Part shown: positions 7,326 through 14,552 of the stretch, piece by piece
How the letters are laid out: each line of letters starts with the position of its first letter
Numbering within the stretch: the first letter of the stretch is position 1
Source of the DNA: Mycolicibacterium sp. BiH015
GTDB lineage: Bacteria; Actinomycetota; Actinomycetes; Mycobacteriales; Mycobacteriaceae
Assembly (NCBI RefSeq): GCF_027706845.1
Contig: NZ_JAQGCZ010000010.1
Span: 62,001-126,000, forward strand
Length of the DNA stretch: 64,000 bases
Reading direction: 5' to 3'
Program-made: the position numbers and the translations under genes
Notes under the pieces: model-generated
The model's database searches: none
What the model was told of the DNA's origin: nothing
The model's input: only the letters and a program-made list of their open reading frames with translations

Positions 7326-8609
7326 ATGACGGAAGACCTCACCAAGGTCGACTTCTTCAGGGACAGCCGACTCACGGATGACCCGTACACGTTCTACGAG
7401 GCATTGCGGAACAAGTGCCCCGTGAGCAAGGAGGAGCACTACGGGGTCACGATGGTCACCGGCTGGCAGGAAGCCGTCGACGTCTACAACGACTCCGAAA
7501 CCTTTTCCTCGTGCATCTCGGTGACGGGGCCGTTTCCCGGCTTCCCGGTTTCCCTGGAAGGGATGGAAGACGGAGACGTCACCGATCTGATCGTCAAGCA
7601 CCGCGACGAGATCCCGTTCAGCGACCAGCTACCGACGCTGGACCCCCCCACGCACACCGACCATCGCGCGCTGTTGATGCGGCTCATCACGCCCAAGCGT
7701 CTCAAGGAGAACGAGGACGCGATGTGGCAGCTGGCCGACGACAACCTCGACAGGTTCCTGGCGCCCGGCGAGGGCGAGTTCATCAAAGGCTTCGCAGGCC
7801 CGTTCACCTTGCAGGTCATCGCTGACCTCCTAGGGGTGCCGGAAGGAGATCGCGAAGAACTTCTGGACCGTCTTGCGCGCGGCACCCACGGCAGTGGTCT
7901 CGGCAACGCGGACAAGACGCTGACCAAGACCCCGCTGGAATACCTCTACGAGGTGTTCGCGACCTACGTCGAGGAGCGGCGCGCCGAACCGCGCAACGAT
8001 GTCCTCACCGGCCTGGCGACCGCGACGTTCCCGGACGGCACGCTGCCCGAAGTCGGCGACGTGGTGCGCGTGGCGACCAACGTCTTCTCCGCCGGACAGG
8101 AGACCACCGTCCGGCTGCTCAGCACGGCGCTGAAAGTCATCGGCGACCAACCCGAGATCCAGGCGAAGCTGCGCGAAAACCGGGATCTGTTGGGCAACTT
8201 CATCGAGGAGTGCCTCCGAATCGAGAGCCCGGTCAAAGGCGACTTCAGGCTGTCGCGCGTGCCGACCACCATCGGCGACCAGCCTCTCGGCGCGGGCTGC
8301 ACGGTGATGGTCATCAACGGAGCCGCCAACCGTGACCCGCGCCGCTTCGAGGATCCCGACACGTTCGATCCCGAACGCAAGAATGCCCGTCAGCACCTGG
8401 CTTTCGGGCGCGGCATCCACAGCTGCCCGGGCGCCCCGCTGGCCCGCGCCGAGACCCGGGTCGGGTTGGAGCGACTTCTCGACCGCACCACCGACATCCG
8501 GATCTCGGAGAAGATGCACGGGCCGCGGGAAAACAGGCACTACCAATACATTCCGACGTATATCCTGCGTGGCTTGACGGAGTTGCATCTGGAGTTCGAC
8601 GTCCGATGA
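7326..8609 (+). CDS. Cytochrome P450
   Basis: A 427-residue bacterial P450. Motifs: FSAGQETTVRL (I-helix oxygen-activation), ECLR (ExxR pair) and FGRGIHSCPG with haem-ligating Cys at about residue 367. I start it at ATG 7326 (MTEDLTKVDFF), since a longer frame would run back through the operator. It overlaps the ferredoxin gene by 4 bp. It resembles the P450 at 48909-50189 in both flanks and motifs (FSSC, RLKENED, AGQETT). Expected reaction: O2-dependent hydroxylation using electrons from the adjacent ferredoxin. Confidence 0.95.
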   Translation: MTEDLTKVDFFRDSRLTDDPYTFYEALRNKCPVSKEEHYGVTMVTGWQEAVDVYNDSETFSSCISVTGPFPGFPVSLEGMEDGDVTDLIVKHRDEIPFSDQLPTLDPPTHTDHRALLMRLITPKRLKENEDAMWQLADDNLDRFLAPGEGEFIKGFAGPFTLQVIADLLGVPEGDREELLDRLARGTHGSGLGNADKTLTKTPLEYLYEVFATYVEERRAEPRNDVLTGLATATFPDGTLPEVGDVVRVATNVFSAGQETTVRLLSTALKVIGDQPEIQAKLRENRDLLGNFIEECLRIESPVKGDFRLSRVPTTIGDQPLGAGCTVMVINGAANRDPRRFEDPDTFDPERKNARQHLAFGRGIHSCPGAPLARAETRVGLERLLDRTTDIRISEKMHGPRENRHYQYIPTYILRGLTELHLEFDVR

Positions 8610-8797
8610 AGGTGGTGGTCGACGAAGATCGGTGCGCCGGCCACGGGATGTGCCTGACGCTGTGTCCTGAGGTTTTCGAGATGACCGACGACGGCTGGGC
8701 GGTCGCCGATCCGGGAGATGTGCCCGCCGATCTGGAGACGGCCGCCAAAGAAGCCATCGACAACTGTCCCGAACGAGCAATCCGCGAAATCGACTGA
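8606..8797 (+). CDS. Small ferredoxin (3Fe-4S type)
   Basis: A 63-residue P450-partner ferredoxin. CAGHGMC (first two ligands), then CPEVF and NCPERAI (last ligand) follow the CxxHxxC...CP pattern of mycobacterial 3Fe-4S ferredoxins. It has one additional Cys (TLCPEVF) where most relatives have Ala, so a 4Fe-4S form is possible. Its start overlaps the P450 stop (ATGA), making it the likely direct electron donor to that P450. Confidence 0.93.
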   Translation: MKVVVDEDRCAGHGMCLTLCPEVFEMTDDGWAVADPGDVPADLETAAKEAIDNCPERAIREID

Positions 8798-8808
8798 GAG
8801 GGTTCGGA

Positions 8809-9102
8809 ATGGCTGAGGCGCCAAAAGGATATGTGATCATCACCGAGGAGATCAAGGACCCGGCCGGCATGGCCGAGTACGCCAAGCTCGCCTCCCAGAC
8901 CATGGCGAACGCGAAGGTGCTGGCGTTCGGTCCGGCTACCGAAACGCTGGAAGGGCAGTGGCACGGTACCCAAACGGTGCTGCTGGAGTTCGAATCCGTC
9001 GACGCCGCCAAGGAGTGGTACTACTCCGATGCCTACCAGGAGGCGCTGAAGCTGCGCCAGGCGGCCGCCGACTGCAACGGAATCATCATCTCCGGCTTCT
9101 GA
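8809..9102 (+). CDS. DUF1330 protein
   Basis: A 97-residue protein of the DUF1330 dimeric alpha/beta-barrel family: KGYVIITEEIKDPAGMAEYA at the start, then VLLEFESVDAAKEWYYSDAY (about residues 58-77). Members often accompany catabolic operons, but their reaction is not settled. It is 11 bp after the ferredoxin gene and ends the rightward P450 operon, just before a GC-rich palindromic repeat. Confidence 0.85.
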   Translation: MAEAPKGYVIITEEIKDPAGMAEYAKLASQTMANAKVLAFGPATETLEGQWHGTQTVLLEFESVDAAKEWYYSDAYQEALKLRQAAADCNGIIISGF

Positions 9103-9131
9103 TCGAGGGCTTTACGGGCGCGCTCGCGACG

Positions 9132-9193
9132 CGCGAGCGCGCGCTGAATGCCACGGATTTCGGCGTGTTGCCGTGCAGACACGCGCGCTCGCG
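9132..9193. repeat. GC-rich palindromic intergenic repeat, copy A
   Basis: Arms CGCGAGCGCGCG (9132-9143) and CGCGCGCTCGCG (9182-9193) are exact reverse complements around a 38-base spacer. The whole block resembles 28650-28712: both share the arms, an AATG, CGGCGTGT, and ACACGCGCGCTCGCGGTGC at the right end. Both copies lie between converging genes (here DUF1330 rightward and a P450 leftward). It can form a strong hairpin in either transcript and may act as a two-way terminator or a dispersed repeat. Confidence 0.7.
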
Positions 9194-9208
9194 GTGCAGG
9201 CTGCCGAC

Positions 9209-10414
9209 CTACCTCAGCACCCGCACGGGGACGCTGGACCAGCCCGCGACGTTCTGCGCGGAAACCCGCGTGCACTCGTCGAAGTTCACCTCGTAGCGCG
9301 GCATGAAGTCCAGGAGCCGCTCAAGGGCGATCGCACTTTCCATCCGGGCCAGCGCGGCGCCCAGACAGCTGTGCACCCCGTATCCGAACCCGAGGTTCTG
9401 TGCCTCGGTGCGGTCACGGTCGATGTCGAAGGTGTCGGCGTCGGTGAACGCGTCGGGGTCGCGGTTCGCCGAGCCCGCCAGCAAGAACACAGGTTTGCCT
9501 TCGGGGATGGTGACGCCGTGCAACTCGATGTCCCTCATCGAACGGCGAACGTTGTACTGGTTGGGTGCCTCGTAGCGCAACAGTTCCTCGACAGCCGCGG
9601 GGATCTTGCTGCGGTCGTCAAGCAGCTTCTGCCACTGGTCCGGATTGCGTGCGAAGGTGACAGCCGCGTTGCCCACCAACTTGGTGACAGTCTCCGCGCC
9701 GGCTCCTCCCAAAAGGGTTGCAAAACCGGCGATCTCAAAATCGTCGAGGGACTGCTTCTCGCCGTCTTCGCGGACGATCTCGGCGGCGACCAACCTGCTG
9801 AACATGTCGTCGCGCGGTTCGGCGCGACGCTCCTGGATGATTCGGTAGTAGAGGCCCATCAATTCCGCGACCGCCTGCATGCCCTCGTCGGACATGTCGA
9901 TCTGACCCGGTTCCCGCCGTAGCGAGGTATCCACCCATTCGCCGACCTGCTGGCGATACTCCTCCGGCACGCCCAGCATCTGCGTGATCACCTGAACGGG
10001 GAACAACGCCGAGAAGTCCTGCACGACATCGAAGGTGTCGCAATCGGCCGGCGGCAGATAACGGTCGATCGTGGCGGTGACCATCGGGCGCAACGCCTCG
10101 ATGGCACGCGGCGTGAAGACCTTGTTGACCAAACTGCGCATCTGCCGATGCTCTGGCGGATCCATCATGATGATCATCTTGGCCATCAGCGGCTCGTCGG
10201 ATCGCACGGTCGACAGGTCGAGACCGTATGCCGACGAATAGCTTTCGAAGTCCTTGTACGCTGCAGCGACGTCCTCGTGACGCGACAGGGCATAGAAGTC
10301 GTGCTCCGGGCTGTAGTAGACCGGCGCTTCCTCACGCATGCGCCGATAGGTCTCCCACGCCCCGTTGAAGAACTCCTCCGAGAACGGGTCGAAGACGAGC
10401 TCGGTTGCCGTCAT
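9209..10414 (-). CDS. Cytochrome P450 (second of a tandem pair)
   Basis: A 401-residue P450 starting at ATG 10414, overlapping the ferredoxin stop (ATGA); the frame upstream of this belongs to the ferredoxin gene. Motifs: GGAGAETVTKL (I-helix), EELLRYEAP (ExxR region) and FGYGVHSCLG with haem Cys350. It is very similar along its length to the P450 at 10646-11851, also 401 residues, indicating tandem duplication with a ferredoxin between. Substrate unknown. Confidence 0.95.
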   Translation of the reverse strand: MTATELVFDPFSEEFFNGAWETYRRMREEAPVYYSPEHDFYALSRHEDVAAAYKDFESYSSAYGLDLSTVRSDEPLMAKMIIMMDPPEHRQMRSLVNKVFTPRAIEALRPMVTATIDRYLPPADCDTFDVVQDFSALFPVQVITQMLGVPEEYRQQVGEWVDTSLRREPGQIDMSDEGMQAVAELMGLYYRIIQERRAEPRDDMFSRLVAAEIVREDGEKQSLDDFEIAGFATLLGGAGAETVTKLVGNAAVTFARNPDQWQKLLDDRSKIPAAVEELLRYEAPNQYNVRRSMRDIELHGVTIPEGKPVFLLAGSANRDPDAFTDADTFDIDRDRTEAQNLGFGYGVHSCLGAALARMESAIALERLLDFMPRYEVNFDECTRVSAQNVAGWSSVPVRVLR

Positions 10415-10611
10415 TCGTCTTTGATCGCGATCGCCTGCCGCGGACATTGCCGCACGGACTCTTTGATCTGTTCCTCGTTCTCCGGAGTCACCTCGTCCTG
10501 CAGCACATGCAGATAGTCGTCATCGTCGAGGTGGAAAACCTCCGGGATGATGCCCATGCAGACGCCGTTGCTCTCGCAGAGTTCGAAATCGACCTCGATC
10601 TTCCGAGTCAT
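10411..10611 (-). CDS. Small ferredoxin (3Fe-4S type) between two P450 genes
   Basis: A 66-residue ferredoxin: CESNGVC, IPEVFHL and QCPRQAIAI give the three-Cys 3Fe-4S pattern, with Asn where many relatives carry His. It is strongly acidic in the middle (LDDDDY), which suits docking on a P450. It lies 34 bp after the first P450 and overlaps the second, so it probably serves both. Confidence 0.93.
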   Translation of the reverse strand: MTRKIEVDFELCESNGVCMGIIPEVFHLDDDDYLHVLQDEVTPENEEQIKESVRQCPRQAIAIKDE

Positions 10612-10645
10612 CTCAACCTCTCCCTCCCGCCGGTCCTGAGAAGGC

Positions 10646-11851
10646 TCACTTCAGCACCTTCACAGGGACGTGGTGGTAGCCGGCGACATTCTGCATCGAG
10701 ACACGCTGCAAGCCGTCGAAATCGACCTCGTAGCGCGGCATGAAGTCGAGCAGGTGGTCCAGCGCGATCGCGGTCTCCATCCGGGCCAGCGCCGCCCCGA
10801 GGCAACTGTGGATGCCATAGCCGAGTCCGAGGTTCTGCGCCTGGGTGCGGTCGCGGGTGATGTCGAACGTCTCAGCGTTGTCGAACGCGCGTGGGTCGCG
10901 GTTGGCGGCAGCACCCATCAGGAAGACGGGCTTGAACGCGGGAACGGTTCCACTGGGCAATACCACGTCCTTCAAGCTGTAGCGGACGTTGTACTGCACA
11001 GGCCCGACGTAGCGCAGCAGTTCCTCGACCGCGGCGGGAATCAGGTCTCGGTCCTCGAGAAGCATCTGCCACTGCTCGGGGTGCTGCGCGAAAACCACCA
11101 TGGCGCTGCCCACCAGCTTGGTGACTGTCTCGGCGCCCGCACCACCCAACAGTGTGGCGAACCCGGCGATCTCGACGTCGTCGAGCTTGCGCAGGTTGCC
11201 CTCATCGTCAGGGATCTCCGCCGCGATGAGCCGGCTGATCATGTCGTCCTGCGGATTCAGCCGCCGTTCCTGAACCAGGCCGTAGTAGTACACCCCGGAA
11301 TCGATGTTGGCCTTCATGTTCTTTTCGCTGAACTCGATCTGCCCGGGTTCGCGTTCCAGCCCGGCGTCGATCCAGTGCCGGACCTGCTGACGGAACTCTT
11401 CGGGCACGCCGGCCATGCGGGTGATGACCTCGACGGGGAAGGGGCCGGAGAAGTCCTGTACGACGTCGAAGTTGTCCGGGTCGGCAGTGCTGAGGTAGTG
11501 CTGGACCAGTTCGACCACGGTGTCGCGCTGCGATTGGATCGCTCGCGGAGTGAAGGCCTTGTTCAACAGGCTCCGCATGTGCCGGTGGTCTGGCGGGTCC
11601 ATGAAGATGATGGATTTCTGCGGCGGTTCGCCCGACCTCACCTGGCCCAGATCACAGCCACGCGCCGACGAGAACGATTCATAGTCCTTGAACGCCGCGG
11701 CCACGTCAGCGTGTCGGGTCAGCGCGTAGAAATCGCCCTCTTCGTCGTAGTAGATCGGGGCCTCGTCACGCATCCGTTGGTAGATCTCGTACGGATTGTC
11801 GAAGTACTCCTGGGCGACCGGATCGAACACCAATTTGGGCTTGGTCATCAT
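10646..11851 (-). CDS. Cytochrome P450 (first of a tandem pair), Leu in the haem motif
   Basis: A 401-residue P450 starting at ATG 11851 behind a clear AGGAGGAC ribosome site. It shows GGAGAETVTKL, EELLRYVGP and LGYGIHSCLG with haem Cys350. The residue seven before the Cys is normally Phe (FGxG) and is Leu here, while the neighbouring paralogue keeps Phe. That Phe tunes haem redox potential in studied P450s, so this copy may differ in activity. Confidence 0.95.
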   Translation of the reverse strand: MMTKPKLVFDPVAQEYFDNPYEIYQRMRDEAPIYYDEEGDFYALTRHADVAAAFKDYESFSSARGCDLGQVRSGEPPQKSIIFMDPPDHRHMRSLLNKAFTPRAIQSQRDTVVELVQHYLSTADPDNFDVVQDFSGPFPVEVITRMAGVPEEFRQQVRHWIDAGLEREPGQIEFSEKNMKANIDSGVYYYGLVQERRLNPQDDMISRLIAAEIPDDEGNLRKLDDVEIAGFATLLGGAGAETVTKLVGSAMVVFAQHPEQWQMLLEDRDLIPAAVEELLRYVGPVQYNVRYSLKDVVLPSGTVPAFKPVFLMGAAANRDPRAFDNAETFDITRDRTQAQNLGLGYGIHSCLGAALARMETAIALDHLLDFMPRYEVDFDGLQRVSMQNVAGYHHVPVKVLK

Positions 11852-11884
11852 GTCCTCCTCGGCGCTGCGATCAGGGCCGGAAAC

Positions 11885-11915
11885 GTTACGAAAGGCTGTT
11901 TTACTGTAACGAATC
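11885..11915. promoter_or_regulatory. Candidate operator upstream of the P450-ferredoxin-P450 block
   Basis: The 121-bp gap between this P450 and the upstream dehydrogenase holds CGTTAC (11884-11889) and GTAACG (11906-11911), exact reverse complements, with an internal perfect dyad TTACTGTAA at 11901-11909. It is AT-rich for this genome and 50 bp before the start codon, so an internal promoter with a TetR-like site is plausible. The sequence differs from the GAGAAT motif. Confidence 0.45.
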
Positions 11916-11972
11916 CAGTATGCGACATATGGTCTCGAAAGTCAGCCGAATGGGCAATGGTGCCCTGCCGTG

Positions 11973-12764
11973 TCACGTGGTCACCATCCTGACAAGACGA
12001 TCGAGTTCGCCGAGGTCATCGCCGAGGCCCGCGACGGTGTCGCGGACCACGTCGACGTCCTTGGTGATGAACTCGCCGACGGCCGACACGAATCTGTCGG
12101 CCGAGCCCGCCGCCGCAACCATGGCCAGCACGCGGCTCTGAGCGCTGCCGTGCACCAGAGCGTTCAGCAACGACGCCTCGTCGACCCCCAGTCGTGAGCC
12201 GAGGCGCACTCCCTCGGCCACGAGCGCGATCTGCGCGGCGAACAGCGTGTTGTTCACGAGTTTGACCAGCTGCCCCGCCCCCGTCGCGCCGGCGTGCAGG
12301 ATCGGGTCGCCATAGCTGGCCAGTACCGGTCGGGTGCGCTCGAATGCCGCGTCTTCCCCGCCCACGAACAGCGTCACGGTGCCCGCCGCGATGTCGTGCG
12401 GACCGCCGCTGACCGGTGCGTCGATGACGTCGACATGCGGATGCTTCGATGCGATGGTCTGCGCGGTTCTCGGGCTCCCCGTGGTGTGCACGACGAGCGC
12501 TGAGCCCGGTGCCATCGCCGCGACGAGCTCGCCGTCGAGACACAACTGGCGCACCTGATCGTCGGTGAAGACGCAGACCACCACGACGTCGGCGCCCTCC
12601 ACGGCGCCGGCCACGGTGGTTACGGCGGAGGCGCCCAGCTCGGCGATCGCCGCGCGCTTCTCCTCGGTCCTGCCCAGAACCGCGACCTGGTGGCCTGCCT
12701 GGACGAGGCGGGCCACCATGGGGGCGCCCATGCGTCCCGCTCCGACGAAACCGACCTGAGTCAC
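11973..12764 (-). CDS. 3-hydroxyisobutyrate-dehydrogenase-family oxidoreductase (copy 2)
   Basis: A 263-residue beta-hydroxyacid dehydrogenase starting at GTG 12764 (VTQVGFVGAGRMGAPMVARL). The Rossmann GxGxMG motif, DAPVSGGPHDIAAG (substrate loop) and GAGQLVKLVNN with the catalytic Lys are present. Expected reaction: NAD(P)-dependent oxidation of a beta-hydroxy acid or similar alcohol. It is a paralogue of the gene at 12859-13677, separated from it by a strong hairpin. Confidence 0.9.
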   Translation of the reverse strand: MTQVGFVGAGRMGAPMVARLVQAGHQVAVLGRTEEKRAAIAELGASAVTTVAGAVEGADVVVVCVFTDDQVRQLCLDGELVAAMAPGSALVVHTTGSPRTAQTIASKHPHVDVIDAPVSGGPHDIAAGTVTLFVGGEDAAFERTRPVLASYGDPILHAGATGAGQLVKLVNNTLFAAQIALVAEGVRLGSRLGVDEASLLNALVHGSAQSRVLAMVAAAGSADRFVSAVGEFITKDVDVVRDTVAGLGDDLGELDRLVRMVTT

Positions 12765-12788
12765 GGGAGCTTCATGCTCCTCGCACGT

Positions 12789-12845
12789 CGAGATCCACCT
12801 TTTGCGGCGAACCTCTCGCACTTTGTCTGCAAAAGGTGGATCTCG
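12789..12845. repeat. Perfect 17-bp inverted repeat between two dehydrogenase genes
   Basis: CGAGATCCACCTTTTGC (12789-12805) and GCAAAAGGTGGATCTCG (12829-12845) are exact reverse complements around a 23-base loop. It fills most of the gap between the two HIBADH genes of a leftward unit. On the transcript it would form a very stable stem that could terminate, attenuate or protect part of the mRNA. There is no obvious U-tract, so it is not a classical intrinsic terminator. Confidence 0.75.
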
Positions 12846-12858
12846 GTACCGCGGGCGT

Positions 12859-13677
12859 TCATCGCCTGTGGTCCATGGATTCCAGTGCGGCGTCCGCCGC
12901 GGTGAACACCGCCCCCTCGGGCGTTTTCGCGGTTGCGGCCAGGCTCGCCGCGTGGCGGACGTCTTTCTGCAGCAGCGCCCCAGCGATGGGGGCGAGGCCT
13001 TCCAGCGTTCCGCCGAACATCGCGATGCTCCCGACGGCCTTGCTGGTGGCGGAGCCGCGGTTGAGCACCTCGACGAGCTTGTCGCGGGGGATGCCCAATG
13101 CTTCACCGAGTTCCAGGGTGCTGACCGCGCTGCCCAGGTTCGCGCTGAACAGCAGGTTGTTGAGGATCTTGGTGTTCTGACCGCTGCCGAGCGGGCCCAG
13201 GTACACGATGGGGTCGGCATAGGTGGCGAACACCGGTCGGCACTGCTCGGCGACGTCCTCATCACCGCCGACCATGACCAGGAGCGTGCCCTGCTCGACA
13301 GCGGGCCCGCCGCCGCTGACCGGGGCGTCGATGACGGAAACACCTTGTGCAGAGGCCTTTTCGGCGATCTCGCGGCACGTGTCGGGGTGCACGGTGCTGT
13401 GGATGGCGATGATTGCACCTTCGGCCAGCCCGGCGAGCACACCCGTGTCTCCGTAGAGCACCTCTCGGACGTCGTCGTCGCCGACCACGCACAGACAGAC
13501 GAGGTCGCTGGCGGCGCCCAGCTCGGCGGGTGTCGATGCACTCTTGGCCGGCGTGTCGGAGTACGGCTCCAGGCTGGCCGGCCTGCGAGCCCACAGCGTG
13601 GTCTCGAACCCGCCCTCCGCGATGCGCCGCGCCATGGGCCCGCCCTGGCTGCCCAGCCCGATGAAACCGACTCGCAT
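12859..13677 (-). CDS. 3-hydroxyisobutyrate-dehydrogenase-family oxidoreductase (copy 1)
   Basis: A 272-residue beta-hydroxyacid dehydrogenase: MRVGFIGLGSQGGPMARRIA (NAD-binding), DAPVSGGGPAVEQG, and GSGQNTKILNN with the catalytic Lys. The Met of GxGxMG is Gln here (GLGSQG). Its ATG overlaps the stop of the upstream hydrolase. The two copies differ along their length, so they probably handle different steps or stereoisomers. Confidence 0.9.
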   Translation of the reverse strand: MRVGFIGLGSQGGPMARRIAEGGFETTLWARRPASLEPYSDTPAKSASTPAELGAASDLVCLCVVGDDDVREVLYGDTGVLAGLAEGAIIAIHSTVHPDTCREIAEKASAQGVSVIDAPVSGGGPAVEQGTLLVMVGGDEDVAEQCRPVFATYADPIVYLGPLGSGQNTKILNNLLFSANLGSAVSTLELGEALGIPRDKLVEVLNRGSATSKAVGSIAMFGGTLEGLAPIAGALLQKDVRHAASLAATAKTPEGAVFTAADAALESMDHRR

Positions 13678-14552
13678 CAGCTCGCCTCCACTTCACGATC
13701 GCGACCGTGTGCGTCCGCGATGCATTCTTCGATGAACGCCAGCACTTTTCGGTGGTACTCGCCGGCGGTCAGGCCGACACTGATGTTGTGTCCGCTGTCG
13801 GCCATCTCGTTGACCCTGACCTGCGGTGCGGCGGTGAACAGCGCGCTGATCGCAGCCAGCGCAGCAGGGGAGGAATCCCAGACCTTCTCGTGTTCAGCGA
13901 CGCTGAACTGTACCGGCACAGCCAGTTCGGCCGCGAGGGCGGGAAAGTCGCGACGGGCCCAATGGGCGGTGACCTCGCCCTCATAGGCGACGCCGGGTGC
14001 CGACAGCGCACCGGTGAGCACCTCGGCGGGATAGAGATCAGTGGGCTGCCACAACAGGTCCCGCAGCCCGGCAGGACGGGACGTGACCGTGGCCTCGCTG
14101 ATGATCGCCTTGGCCGGCTCGCTGTAGCGCAGTCCGGTGCCGGCGAGTTCGACGCCCACGATGTCGTTGCGTGTCGTGGCCAGCCGCAGTGAAAGCTCAC
14201 AACCCGCCGAGTGGCCCATCACGAATACTCCTGTGCCCGCGGAGCCACCACCGATGATCTTGTCCACCGCGCCCGACGCCGCGGCCACACGCCGGGCCGG
14301 GTCGGCGAATTCGGCGGCGTACACCGCCGACGTGCCGTAGCCTGGGCGGTCCAGTGCGATCGTCGTGAAACCCGCTGCCGTGGCGGCGCGTAACAGCGAC
14401 AGATCCGGCCGACCGGGACAGTCGAAATACGCCGCCGAGGTCGCTCCGCCGTGCACCGCGACGATCACCGCACGGGGGTCGTCCGCCTGCGCGACGAGCG
14501 CCGACATCGGGACGCCGTCGACCAGGACGACGCGGGGGCGAGGTGTCGTCAT
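13677..14552 (-). CDS. Alpha/beta hydrolase
   Basis: A 291-residue alpha/beta-hydrolase with the nucleophile elbow GHSAG (about residues 128-132), an oxyanion HGG near residue 34 and the catalytic His in DSGHNIS near the C-terminus. It overlaps the DUF35-thiolase gene (ATGA) and the next dehydrogenase gene by one base. Likely roles are ester or lactone hydrolysis, or C-C bond hydrolysis. The substrate is unknown. Confidence 0.88.
   Translation of the reverse strand: MTTPRPRVVLVDGVPMSALVAQADDPRAVIVAVHGGATSAAYFDCPGRPDLSLLRAATAAGFTTIALDRPGYGTSAVYAAEFADPARRVAAASGAVDKIIGGGSAGTGVFVMGHSAGCELSLRLATTRNDIVGVELAGTGLRYSEPAKAIISEATVTSRPAGLRDLLWQPTDLYPAEVLTGALSAPGVAYEGEVTAHWARRDFPALAAELAVPVQFSVAEHEKVWDSSPAALAAISALFTAAPQVRVNEMADSGHNISVGLTAGEYHRKVLAFIEECIADAHGRDREVEAS

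Noticed and set aside
9117..9200. Possible CRISPR or tRNA-like element in the GC-rich gap
   Set aside because: There is one palindromic unit with no regular repeat-spacer series and no tRNA arms or CCA-like end. It fits an intergenic hairpin.
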